Shown here: positions 25,142 through 33,604 of the stretch, piece by piece
Position numbering within the stretch: position 1 is the stretch's first letter
How the letters are laid out: the number at the start of each line of letters is the position of its first letter
DNA from: Nocardiopsis prasina DSM 43845
Lineage (GTDB): Bacteria; Actinomycetota; Actinomycetes; Streptosporangiales; Streptosporangiaceae
Reading direction: 5' to 3'
Assembly: GCF_000341265.1 (NCBI RefSeq)
Contig: NZ_ANAE01000007.1
Span: 1-44,726, forward strand
Length of the DNA: 44,726 nucleotides
Translations under genes and position numbers: made by a program
Notes under the pieces: generated by a model
Databases searched by the model: none
Told to the model about the DNA's origin: nothing
The model's input: only the letters and a program-made list of their open reading frames with translations

Positions 25142-25184
25142 GGCGGCCCGGACCCCGGTGTGATCCTCCAAGGCCAGGGCCGCC
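25142..25184. terminator. Possible terminator behind pnkp
   Basis: GGCGGCCC (25142-25149) and GGGCCGCC (25177-25184) can pair as an 8-bp stem around a 27-nt loop, 23 nt beyond the pnkp stop codon. Confidence 0.4.
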
Positions 25185-25206
25185 GACGCCCACTGGTCCG
25201 GTCCGG

Positions 25207-27801
25207 CTACAGCCGTGGGTCGACCGGCTCGGTCTCCAGTGCGAGCACCGCGAAGACCGGTTCGTGCACCCGCCACAGCGGCTCACCCGCGGCCTGGCGG
25301 GTCAGGGCCTCCAGCCCGAGCTTGTGCTCGCGCATGGCCAGTCCGTTCTTGCGGCCGAGCTTGCGGTCCTTGAGCACCGCGATCCGCTCCGGGTCGGTGT
25401 AGTCGGCCCCGTAGATGATCCGCAGGTACTCGGGGCCGCGCACCTTCAGCCCCGGCAGGGCCAGCCCCTTGCGCCCCCTGGCCCGGGCTCCGAGCAGCGG
25501 CTTGACCACCATGCCCTCTCCGCCCTGGTCGACCATCTCGCGCCACCAGGCGGCCGCCGCCGAGCAGGAGGCCGGATCGGTGGTGTCCGCCACCCGGTAG
25601 CGGGTGGCCTGGACCATCCCGCCAGTTCCGGCGAGCTGCTCGGCCACGCCCATGTGCCAGAGGTGGTCGGCCTCGGTGTACTCCCTGCCCTCGGTGGCCA
25701 GGAGCGCGAACGGGGCGAAGCGGAGCCCGTCCGCGCCCTCGGTGTCCCAGGTGTAGCGGCGGTAGACCTCGCTGAACGCCTCGGTCTGTTCGGTGCGCCG
25801 GGCGATGGTCGCGGCGAGCCCGCCGACGTCCACGCCCCGGTCCGCGGCCGCCGCCAGCGCGGTGGAGGCTGCGGGCAGTGAGGCCCGGGCGGCCGCCCCC
25901 ACTGAGGCGTACTGCTCCCGGATGAGGGCGTGCGCCTTGGCGGACCAGGGCAGCATCTCGCCGTCCAGGGCCAGCCAGTCGGTGCCGAGCCGGTCCCAGA
26001 GCCCGGCGTCGGTCACCGACCGCCGCAGTCGGTCGACCACCTCCGCCTGCACCTCGGGGTCGCGGAAGAAGGGGCGACCGGTGCGCGTGTACACGGTGCC
26101 CGGTTCGCCCGGGACGAAGCGGCGCGCGGCGGCGGCCTCGTCACGGCACAGGACGGCCACCGCCCGCGATCCCATGTGCTTCTCCTGGCAGACCACCTCG
26201 CCCACCCCGGAACCCCGGTAGGCGGCGAAGGCCTCGTCGGGGTGTTCCAGCAGGCCGGGGTCGGCGGCGGTCGGCGCCGGGGCCATCGTCGGCGGGAGGT
26301 ACAGCAGCCACCGGGGGTCCACGGAGAACCGGCTCATCACCTCCAGGGCGGACACGGCGCTCTCGGAATCGGCGCGCACGGTCCCGTAGCCGGTCTCGAC
26401 CATGAGTCCGGCGTGGTGGTCGGCCGCCCCGACGTCGTTGATGTCGATGACCTGACCGGTGCCGCGCTCCTCGGGCCGGGGCGGGGCCTCCACCAGGGGG
26501 CGGACCGGTTCGTACCAGGTGCGCTCGGCGTCCACGTCCACGATCTCCCGTTCGGGGTAGCGCAGCGCGGTGAGCCTGCCGCCGAACACGCAGCCGGTGT
26601 CCAGGCAGATCGTGCGGTTGATCCACTCGGCCCGGTGCGTGGGGACGTGCCCGTAGACCACCGTGGCCCGCCCCCGGTAGTCGCGGGCCCAGGGCAGGCG
26701 GACGGGGAGGCCGAACTCGTCGGTCTCACCGGTGGTCTCGCCGTACAGCGCGAAGGAGCGCACCCGCCCCGAGGCGCGGTTGTGGTACTCCTCCTTGAGA
26801 CCGGCGTGCGCCACCACGAGGTCGCCGCCGTCCAGCACCAGGTGGCTGACCAGGCCGTCGCAGAACTCCAGGACCTCCTTGCGGAACTCCTCGCTCTCGC
26901 GGCCCAGCTGCTCGACGGTCTCGGCCAGGCCGTGGGTGAGCCCGCCCTTGCCGGTGCTCAGGTACCGGACCAGCTTGTTCTCGTGGTTCCCGGGCACGCA
27001 GAGGGCGTCGCCGTCGGCGACCATGCCCATGACCAGGCGCAGGACCCCGGGGCTGTCGGGGCCCCGGTCCACGAGGTCGCCGACGAACACCGCCGTGCGG
27101 CCCTCGGGGTGCCGGGCGCCGACCGGTCGGCGGAGGTCGTCGCGGCGGAGTTCGTAGCCGAGTTCCTCCAGCAGGCTCTCCAGTTCGGAACGGCAGCCGT
27201 GGACGTCCCCGACGATGTCGAAGGGGCCGGTGAGTTCGGTCCGCTCCGGCCAGGGGCGCTCCAGCTCGACGCGGACGGAGTCGATCTCCTCCTGCCCCTT
27301 GAGGACGTACGTCCTCCGGATGCCCTCGCGGGACATCCGCTTGAGTCCCTCCTTGAGGTCGCGGCGCTGACGGCGGATCACGTGGTCGCCGAAGTCGCGG
27401 TCGGGGCGGAGGCGGTTGCGTTCGCGGGCCACCGCCTCGGGCACGTCGAGGACGATCGCCGTGGTGAGGACGTCGTTGTCCTTCGCGATACGGACGAGCT
27501 GGTCGCGCGCCTTGCGCTGGACGTTGGTGGCGTCCACCACGGTCAGCAGCCCGCGCCGCAGCCGGATGTCCACGACGGTGCCGAGGAGGGCGAAGGCGTC
27601 GGCGGTGGCGCTCTGGTCGTTCTCGTCGTCGCTGACCATGCCCCGGCAGAAGTCGGAGCCGATCACCTGGGTCGGCTGGAAGTGCCGGGCGGCGAAGGTG
27701 GACTTGCCCGATCCGGAGACCCCGACCAGAAGGACGAGCCCCATCCGGGGCACGCCGAGCACTCGGGGCTCGCGGGCGGCCTCGTCGTTCGACTCGTTCA
27801 C
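25207..27801 (-). CDS. pnkp: Bacterial RNA-repair enzyme Pnkp (polynucleotide kinase-phosphatase-ligase)
   Basis: End-healing and sealing enzyme for broken RNA, 864 residues, close to the roughly 870 of characterised Pnkp. Domain 1 (about 15-185) is a 5'-OH kinase with P-loop GVSGSGKST (27-35). Domain 2 (about 192-420) is a calcineurin-type 2',3'-phosphatase: GDVHG (198-202), GDLVDRG (241-247), GNHE (271-274), His332, GHVP (384-387). Domain 3 (about 470-864) is the ligase-like adenylyltransferase with catalytic Lys541 in EKHMGSR and GMVVKP as motif IV. Pnkp needs Hen1 for ligation, and hen1 lies directly upstream: GTG at 27801 overlaps its stop by 4 nt, so the two are coupled. Every catalytic motif is intact. 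Confidence 0.97.
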   Translation of the reverse strand: MNESNDEAAREPRVLGVPRMGLVLLVGVSGSGKSTFAARHFQPTQVIGSDFCRGMVSDDENDQSATADAFALLGTVVDIRLRRGLLTVVDATNVQRKARDQLVRIAKDNDVLTTAIVLDVPEAVARERNRLRPDRDFGDHVIRRQRRDLKEGLKRMSREGIRRTYVLKGQEEIDSVRVELERPWPERTELTGPFDIVGDVHGCRSELESLLEELGYELRRDDLRRPVGARHPEGRTAVFVGDLVDRGPDSPGVLRLVMGMVADGDALCVPGNHENKLVRYLSTGKGGLTHGLAETVEQLGRESEEFRKEVLEFCDGLVSHLVLDGGDLVVAHAGLKEEYHNRASGRVRSFALYGETTGETDEFGLPVRLPWARDYRGRATVVYGHVPTHRAEWINRTICLDTGCVFGGRLTALRYPEREIVDVDAERTWYEPVRPLVEAPPRPEERGTGQVIDINDVGAADHHAGLMVETGYGTVRADSESAVSALEVMSRFSVDPRWLLYLPPTMAPAPTAADPGLLEHPDEAFAAYRGSGVGEVVCQEKHMGSRAVAVLCRDEAAAARRFVPGEPGTVYTRTGRPFFRDPEVQAEVVDRLRRSVTDAGLWDRLGTDWLALDGEMLPWSAKAHALIREQYASVGAAARASLPAASTALAAAADRGVDVGGLAATIARRTEQTEAFSEVYRRYTWDTEGADGLRFAPFALLATEGREYTEADHLWHMGVAEQLAGTGGMVQATRYRVADTTDPASCSAAAAWWREMVDQGGEGMVVKPLLGARARGRKGLALPGLKVRGPEYLRIIYGADYTDPERIAVLKDRKLGRKNGLAMREHKLGLEALTRQAAGEPLWRVHEPVFAVLALETEPVDPRL

Positions 27802-29336
27802 TTGGTGAAGACTCCCATCTGGGTCGGTGCGCCGGTCTCGGGGTGTTCGGGGCCGACCGGCAGGTGGCGGACGGTGTAGCCGTGTTCGTCGGCGACCCGG
27901 TCGGCCCAGGCGGCGAACTCCGCGCGGGTCCACTCGAAGCGGTGGTCGGCGTGCCGGAACTCCCCCTCGGCCAGCCCCTCGTAGTGGCGGTTGTACTCGA
28001 CGTTCGGTGTGGTCACCACGACGACCCTGGGGGCGGCGTCGCCGAAGACGACCTGCTCCATGGCGGGGAGCCGGGAGGGGTCGAGGTGCTCGACGACCTC
28101 CATGAGCACCGCCGCGTCGTGGCCCTGGAAGCGGCGGTCCCGGTAGACCACGGAGCCCAGCAGGAGTTCCGGGCGGGGACGGCGCGACGAACCCTCGCTG
28201 CGGGTGGCGGGCTCGGCGAAGAGGGGCCGGTGGCGCCCGCCGCCGTCCGGGTGGCAGCCCTCGCAGAGCCTGCGGTGAGCGGTCTCCAGACTGCCCAGGT
28301 GTACGTCCACCCCGGTGACACGCTCCAGGGAGCGGTCGCGGACCAGCCGCTCCAGCAGCCTGCCGCCGCCGCAGCCGAGGTCGATGACGCTGGTGGCCCG
28401 TTCGGCTCCCAGCACCGCCGTGATCGCGCCCGCGCGCTGGTCGGCCAGCGAGGGCTCGCGTTCCTCGACGGCGGGGTCGCTCGGCACCACGGCGGCGGTT
28501 CCGGCGGCCTCACCACCGTTCCCGTCGCCGTTCCCGTCGTCGGGCCGCGAGGCGCCGTCCTCGGCCTCGGTCAGGCGTGCCAGGGCGGTGCGTACGTACT
28601 TCTCGCGGCGGACGAGGTAGCGGCGGGTGATCCAGGCGCGTTCGGGGTGCCCGGCCAGCCAGCCCGCGCCGTCCTCGTCGACCACACCGTCGACGGGTGC
28701 GCCGCCCGCGCGCAGGAGCTTGTCGATCTCGGTGGAGTCCACCCAGTAGTGCTTGTGGCCGCCCTCCATCGCGGGCAGCAGCACGTACAGGTGGCTGAGC
28801 GCCTCGGACAGCCGCAGCGTGCCGGTCAGGGTGAGCGACAGGTAGTGCGAGTCGCCCCAGCCGGGCAGGTCGGGGTCGAGCGGGACCGGGGCGGCCTCCA
28901 CCGTCCAGCCGAGGGGTTCGAAGAGAGTGCGCGCCCTCTCGGGGCCGGGGTGGCAGGGCACCGCTGGCAGGTGCAGGACCAGGGGGATGGGGGTGCGGGC
29001 CAGTTGCGGGCGGCGATCACTCGCCCCCCGGATCGCGGAACGCAGCACCTTGCCGAGCGCCACCGTGAACAGCGAGGAGGAGGCGTAGGGGCGGTCGTTG
29101 ACGTACTGGGCGAGGGCGAAGTCCGGGGAGCTCACCGACGTTCGCGAGCGCAGCAGCGCCTGCGGATCCGCTTCCAGCAGCAGCGCCGCCGTGCAGCGTT
29201 CGTCGGTGGCCTCGGGGTAGAAGACGTGCGCCGTCCCGAAGGACTGCTCGAAGCTCTGCGCCTTGTCGGGGTGCTTGTGCAGCAGGTGTCCGAGGTCCGT
29301 CGCCGGCTGGGCGGTGGTGGTGATCGTCAGTAGCAC
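27798..29336 (-). CDS. hen1: 3'-terminal RNA ribose 2'-O-methyltransferase Hen1
   Basis: Partner of Pnkp in bacterial RNA repair. It methylates the 2'-OH of the 3'-end at the break before sealing, protecting the repaired RNA from being cut again at the same site, and its N-terminal domain activates the Pnkp ligase. 512 residues from GTG at 29336. The N-terminal domain is about 1-250. A Gly/Asp/Asn-rich linker (about 260-300) joins it to the methyltransferase. That has SAM motif VIDLGCGGGR (317-326), the metal-binding EVVEH (413-417), TTPNVEYN and DHRFEWT (463-469) with the further His ligand. No strong ribosome site is visible before the GTG. Known bacterial Hen1 proteins are somewhat shorter, the difference being the linker. 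Confidence 0.97.
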   Translation of the reverse strand: MLLTITTTAQPATDLGHLLHKHPDKAQSFEQSFGTAHVFYPEATDERCTAALLLEADPQALLRSRTSVSSPDFALAQYVNDRPYASSSLFTVALGKVLRSAIRGASDRRPQLARTPIPLVLHLPAVPCHPGPERARTLFEPLGWTVEAAPVPLDPDLPGWGDSHYLSLTLTGTLRLSEALSHLYVLLPAMEGGHKHYWVDSTEIDKLLRAGGAPVDGVVDEDGAGWLAGHPERAWITRRYLVRREKYVRTALARLTEAEDGASRPDDGNGDGNGGEAAGTAAVVPSDPAVEEREPSLADQRAGAITAVLGAERATSVIDLGCGGGRLLERLVRDRSLERVTGVDVHLGSLETAHRRLCEGCHPDGGGRHRPLFAEPATRSEGSSRRPRPELLLGSVVYRDRRFQGHDAAVLMEVVEHLDPSRLPAMEQVVFGDAAPRVVVVTTPNVEYNRHYEGLAEGEFRHADHRFEWTRAEFAAWADRVADEHGYTVRHLPVGPEHPETGAPTQMGVFTK

Positions 29337-29409
29337 CCGAGCATTGTTTCCGACCGGGTCACCGCCGACCAGTGTTTTTTCGGTGCGTTCCCGAGCGGGC
29401 CGGGCGCCG

Positions 29410-29523
29410 GTCAGGCGCGGGCGGGGCCGCGCCGTCCGTGGGAGCGGGTCAGGCGTGGGCGGGGCCGAGCCGTCCGTGGGAGCGGGTCAGGCGTGGGCGG
29501 GGTCGCGCCGTCCGTGGGAGCGG
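29410..29523. repeat. 38-bp tandem repeat, three copies
   Basis: Copies at 29410-29447, 29448-29485 and 29486-29523 differ by only one to three bases. On the minus strand, copy 3 encodes the last residues (RSHGRRDPAHA) and stop of the membrane protein at 29487-29969; the other two copies lie beyond the stop, toward hen1. Since 38 is not a multiple of three, the copies add nothing in frame, and each contains its own TGA. The array forms the spacer of about 150 nt in front of hen1. Confidence 0.95.
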
Positions 29524-29969
29524 GTGACCAGCAGCGCCGAGAGGGCGATCGCGACGCTGAGGGCGATCGCGGTCATGAGGTACCAGGGCACCCACGGGCT
29601 GGTGGCGGTGGCGAAGTCCGGGAACCGCTCCCACAGCCAGAGGTCCAGGAAGGTGCCCGCGCTGGAGGAGGCCATGCTCAGAACGATGTAGAGGGGCAGG
29701 GAGTACAGGACGACGGCGAGTGGGCGGGGCACGCGCGTCAGCCGCAGCAGGAGCAGGGCCAGGGCCGGAGCGGCGAGCGCGGCCACGATCGCGGCGGCCA
29801 TCCCTGCGCCGATGTTGGCGCCGACCACCTCGTCGGACTGGACAGAGACGAGGAGGACGTTGAGCAGCCAGCCGAGGGTCTCAGCCAGGAGTGCGGCGCC
29901 GACGCCCACGGCGAGGCCGATGAGGGCGGCGCGCGCCGGGGCGATCTTTTCGGGGGTCGTGTTCGTCAT
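29487..29969 (-). CDS. Four-helix membrane protein of unknown function
   Basis: 160 residues with four predicted membrane helices at about 13-42, 48-76, 82-103 and 125-150, ending in a short basic tail. The start is ATG at 29969 (MTNTTPEKIAPARAAL); the frame extends to 30107, but that part is Arg/Gly-rich and not membrane-like. It resembles small actinobacterial DUF membrane proteins (perhaps DUF6069), a weak recognition. Same strand as hen1-pnkp, about 150 nt upstream of hen1, so a shared transcript is possible. The stop codon lies inside the 38-bp tandem repeat. Confidence 0.75.
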   Translation of the reverse strand: MTNTTPEKIAPARAALIGLAVGVGAALLAETLGWLLNVLLVSVQSDEVVGANIGAGMAAAIVAALAAPALALLLLRLTRVPRPLAVVLYSLPLYIVLSMASSSAGTFLDLWLWERFPDFATATSPWVPWYLMTAIALSVAIALSALLVTRSHGRRDPAHA

Positions 29970-30012
29970 AGGGCGAGTCTGCGCCGCGCCCGCCGGAACC
30001 ACATGAGTACTC

Positions 30013-31065
30013 CTACTCAGGCCCGCCGGTCCCGCTCGGCCCCCGCACGCCCGGCGCGTGGCGCGGGTCCACTCCCAGCTCGGACATGGCCAGGGCCGCC
30101 TCGGCACGCGCGGCCCCGAAGAAGGCCCACGGCACGTCGCAGACGTACCGCCCGACCATGCCCAGGTGCCAGCGGGCCAGGTCCGGCTCCCCCGCCCGGT
30201 GGAAGGCCCAGCCGAACAGGTGGTGGGCCTGTACGTCGCGCACGTGCGGGACGGCCGTCGACGCCCACCCCTGGGCCAGCTCGAACAGCTCGCGGACGGC
30301 GTCGCCGTGCAGGCGTCCCATCGCCATGGAGGTGATGTAGGCGCTGTTGCCCTCCCGCACGAGCCGCCGCTGTTCGCCGCGCAGGAACTCGGCGTGGGCC
30401 AGGGCGAGCACGGACGGCAGCGGGCTGCCCTCGGGCGCGGTGTCGGCCACCGCCCCTGCGGCGGCGAACATCTCCTCCGCCGAACCCCCTCGGGCGGGTG
30501 CCAGGGAACGTACCCGCGTCACGTGCGCCGGATACAGGTGCGGCGCCCTGGACACCACCTCGGACCAGGCCGCCTCCCGTTCCTCGCGCTCTCCCAGCCC
30601 CATCGCCACGGTCTGGAGCGCGGACCAGGGGGCGGCGTCGTCGGGGTTGAGCCGCGCCGACTCCGCGAGGGGGACCCGTGCCTCGTGCAGGGCCGCCTCG
30701 AAGGCCTTGCGGTCGGCCTGGGCGGTGTCGGTTCCCCCGGAGGGCAGGGCCACGGCGCGGGCGATCAGGGCGTGGCCGAGCCAGAGCATCGCGTCAGCGG
30801 GATCGGCGCCCTCCTGGACCAGCTCCGCGATCTCGTCGGGGCGGTCCACGGCGGCCCGTCCCAGCGCCTCGGCCTGGTAGGCACGGACCTCAGGGTCCTC
30901 CCTGGTCTCCACGAGCAGGGTCGCACCCACCTCCGCGTCGCCCTCCCGCACCGCCTCACAGGCGGAGCGCAGCAGGGGGTCCGTTCCGTAGGAGGCCGAC
31001 ACCAGCACCGCCTCCAGGTCGGTGCCCTGGAGGCCCCGCCCCGGTTTCCATCCGAATCGCCACAT
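30013..31065 (-). CDS. TPR-like helical protein of unknown function
   Basis: A 350-residue protein from ATG at 31065 (MWRFGWKPGRG). It is almost entirely alpha-helical with Ala/Leu/Glu-rich segments about 35-45 residues apart, for example LHEARVPLAESARLNPDDAAPWSAL split over two helices, which look like degenerate tetratricopeptide repeats. No signal peptide, membrane helix or catalytic motif is seen. The C-terminal 20 residues are Gly/Pro-rich. The frame extends to 31359, but there it crosses the TRAP terminator. It is on the same strand as the membrane protein gene, 43 nt upstream of its start, and could head an operon reading into hen1-pnkp. I do not recognise a named family. Confidence 0.75.
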   Translation of the reverse strand: MWRFGWKPGRGLQGTDLEAVLVSASYGTDPLLRSACEAVREGDAEVGATLLVETREDPEVRAYQAEALGRAAVDRPDEIAELVQEGADPADAMLWLGHALIARAVALPSGGTDTAQADRKAFEAALHEARVPLAESARLNPDDAAPWSALQTVAMGLGEREEREAAWSEVVSRAPHLYPAHVTRVRSLAPARGGSAEEMFAAAGAVADTAPEGSPLPSVLALAHAEFLRGEQRRLVREGNSAYITSMAMGRLHGDAVRELFELAQGWASTAVPHVRDVQAHHLFGWAFHRAGEPDLARWHLGMVGRYVCDVPWAFFGAARAEAALAMSELGVDPRHAPGVRGPSGTGGPE

Positions 31066-31145
31066 GTCAGCGAGGTTAGGACATGCGGCGTCAACGTCGG
31101 CACAGCGCGGGTTCCCGGGTCCGCCAAGCGCACCGGGTGGAACGC

Positions 31146-31181
31146 GACGGGGCGCGGTGGCAGTCGCCACCGCGCCCCGTC
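31146..31181. terminator. 16-bp terminator behind the TRAP operon
   Basis: GACGGGGCGCGGTGGC (31146-31161), loop AGTC, GCCACCGCGCCCCGTC (31166-31181): a perfect stem 32 nt beyond the stop of the TRAP permease, isolating it from the TPR gene downstream. Confidence 0.88.
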
Positions 31182-31213
31182 CCGGAACCCGCGCGGGGTC
31201 CCGTGTGTGACCG

Positions 31214-33499
31214 CTAGGCCTTTGTGGACTCGGAGGCCTCCGTGGCCTCCCGGGCCTCAGCGTCGTTCGACGCCTCCTGGGGCTCCTCGGCCCCCACCGT
31301 CCGCCCGGCCTTCGGCTGCTCCTCACCGAGCGGGGCGACCAGGCCCTTCGCCTTGTCACGGCGGTGGTTGATCACCTGGAGGGCGATGAGCACGACGCCC
31401 GCGACCGTACCGGCGATGATGAACCAGTCCTCGGACACCTGCACGGACAGCAGCGACTCGGTCCAGCCGCTCCACTCGGGGGCGATCAGGACCAGCGCGG
31501 CGGAGAGCCCCAGCGCGATGCGCTCGCCGAGCAGGGTGCGGCGCAGGAAGAAGCCCTCGATCGCCATGGCACCGGCGGCCAGGGCCACCGATCCTGTGGC
31601 GATCGCGAGCACCAGGTCGATGACGGGACCGTCCACCTCCATCAACGCCGAGTAGGCCATCAGGAGGGGGATCAGGTACAGACCCTTGGCGAACTTCCAG
31701 GAGGAAACGCCCGAGCGCATCGGACTGGAGTTGGCGATACCCGCCGCCGCAAAGGCCGCGAAGGCCACCGGCGGGGTGACGTTGGAGTCCTGGCTGAGCC
31801 AGTACACGATCATGTGCGCGACGATGAGCGCCAGACCCAGCTGCTCCAGCGCCGGACCGGCCAGGATCACCAGTACCACGTAGGAGGCGGTCACCGGCAG
31901 GCCGATGCCCAGGATCAGGGAGGCCAGGGCCACCATCACCAGGGTCATGAACAGGTTGCCCGCGAAGGCGTTGACCAGGACGTCCGAGAAGACCAGGCCC
32001 AGGCCGGTGAGCCCGACCATGCCGACGATGATGCCCGCCACGGCGCACGCCACGGAGACCGGCAGGGTGCTGCGGGCCGCCATCACGAACACCTCGAGGA
32101 AGTCCTTGAGGCTGAGGCGGCTGCTGGCGCGGAGCATGGCCACCACGAGCAGGGCGCCGCAGGCGGCCAGACCGGCCTGCGTCGGCGGCACGTAGTTGAG
32201 CAGCAGGACGATCAACAGGATCAGCGGCGCCATGAAGTGCCAGCCCGCGCGCATCACGATCGCGAAGGTGGGGATCTCGTCCCCCTTCATCGGCCGGATG
32301 TTGTTCTTGCGGGCGAGGATGTCCACGAACAGGAACATGAGAGCGAAGTACATGATCGCGGGGATGATCGCGACCTTGACGATGTCGGCGTAGGGGATGC
32401 CCAGCCGCTCCGCCATGAGGAACGCGCCCGCGCCCATGATGGGCGGCAGGACCTGGCCGCCGGTGGAGGCCGCGGCCTCGACCCCGGCCGCGTCGTGCTT
32501 CTTGTAGCCGACCTTCTTCATCAGCGGGATGGTGAAGGGGCCCGTGGTGACCACGTTGGCGATGGCGCTGCCGGAGACCGAACCCATCAGGGCGCTGCCG
32601 AGCACCGCGCCCTTGGCCGGACCGCCGACCATGCGGCCGGTGAGGACGTAGGCCAGGCCGACGAAGAAGTTGCCGCCGCCGGTCTTGGACAGCAGCGCGC
32701 CGAACAGGATGAAGACGAACACGAAGGTGACGACCACCCCGAGTGTGAGCCCGTAGATGCCGTCGTTGCCCAGGTAGGCGTGGGTGGAGATGCGCTGGAT
32801 CGTCACGCCCGAGTGGCCGAAGTCGCCGGGGATCAGCGGACCGATCCAGGCGTAGTAGATGAACGCGGCCACCAGCAGCACCATGATGAGGCCGACCGAA
32901 CGCCGGGTGGCCTCCAGCAGGACCACGATGGCGACCACGCCCATGATCCAGTCCAGGTCCGTGTAGGCGCCCGCGCGTCGGGCCAGCTCCGCCTGGTAGA
33001 CGATCGGGTAGAAGCTGACCACCACGGTCGCGACGACCATGACGAGGTCGAGCACCGCCCCCGCCACGAGGGCGAACGGGTTCCCCTCCACCGTGGACTT
33101 CTTGAACGGCGGCATGATGACGAACACCATCAGCATGACCAGCATGAGGTGCATGAGCCGCTGCTGACGCGCGTCCAGGCCGGAGCGCAGGGCGATCCAG
33201 AGCTGGAAGGCGGTCAGCGCGATGCCCAGGAGGAGGATGATCCCGCCCATGGCCAGCCCGAACCGGCCCTCGCCCCAGCGCTCGGCGGCGATCCTGCGCC
33301 AGAACGGCGGGGCGTCGTCGTTGAGCCCGTCGACGTCCGGCAGGGCGTCGGCGGAGGTGCCGGTGGTGCGGCCTCCCTTGCCGAAGTCCGCCTCGGCGGA
33401 CTCGTCGGCGGTGGCGGTGGCGGTGTCGTCGCGGCCGTCCCGCTCCGTTTCCTCCGGAGTCGGGGGCGCTTCACCCCGCGCCTGCGGTTTCTCAGCCAT
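31214..33499 (-). CDS. TRAP transporter fused permease (4TM/12TM type, TAXI class)
   Basis: Ion-driven uptake permease, 761 residues: the small (DctQ-like) and large (DctM-like) membrane subunits fused, as is typical for TAXI-TRAP systems. An acidic cytoplasmic N-terminal tail (about 1-65) is followed by some 16-18 membrane helices. The DctM core shows GSALMGSVSGSAIANVVTTG and STGGQVLPPIMGAGAFLMAE, and a second repeat GIGLPVTASYVVLVILAGPA with PPVAFAAFAAAGIANSSPMR. Start ATG at 33499 behind GAGGAAG. It is the last gene of the operon after the TAXI binding protein and DUF1850. The substrates of these systems are often C4-dicarboxylates or glutamate; here unknown. Confidence 0.95.
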   Translation of the reverse strand: MAEKPQARGEAPPTPEETERDGRDDTATATADESAEADFGKGGRTTGTSADALPDVDGLNDDAPPFWRRIAAERWGEGRFGLAMGGIILLLGIALTAFQLWIALRSGLDARQQRLMHLMLVMLMVFVIMPPFKKSTVEGNPFALVAGAVLDLVMVVATVVVSFYPIVYQAELARRAGAYTDLDWIMGVVAIVVLLEATRRSVGLIMVLLVAAFIYYAWIGPLIPGDFGHSGVTIQRISTHAYLGNDGIYGLTLGVVVTFVFVFILFGALLSKTGGGNFFVGLAYVLTGRMVGGPAKGAVLGSALMGSVSGSAIANVVTTGPFTIPLMKKVGYKKHDAAGVEAAASTGGQVLPPIMGAGAFLMAERLGIPYADIVKVAIIPAIMYFALMFLFVDILARKNNIRPMKGDEIPTFAIVMRAGWHFMAPLILLIVLLLNYVPPTQAGLAACGALLVVAMLRASSRLSLKDFLEVFVMAARSTLPVSVACAVAGIIVGMVGLTGLGLVFSDVLVNAFAGNLFMTLVMVALASLILGIGLPVTASYVVLVILAGPALEQLGLALIVAHMIVYWLSQDSNVTPPVAFAAFAAAGIANSSPMRSGVSSWKFAKGLYLIPLLMAYSALMEVDGPVIDLVLAIATGSVALAAGAMAIEGFFLRRTLLGERIALGLSAALVLIAPEWSGWTESLLSVQVSEDWFIIAGTVAGVVLIALQVINHRRDKAKGLVAPLGEEQPKAGRTVGAEEPQEASNDAEAREATEASESTKA

Positions 33500-33604
33500 G
33501 TTCTTCCTCGGGTTCAACAGATGGACCGCGCGGTGCGTGAGAACACGGTGACCACGCGGCGGAGGGTGCTTCAGGCGGGGGGAGGACCTGACTTCGGGGG
33601 ACTG

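Noticed and set aside
25927..27879. Long plus-strand ORF of 649 codons opposite pnkp
   Set aside because: Composition is Val/Gly/His/Asp-rich without domains; pnkp on the other strand has every catalytic motif.
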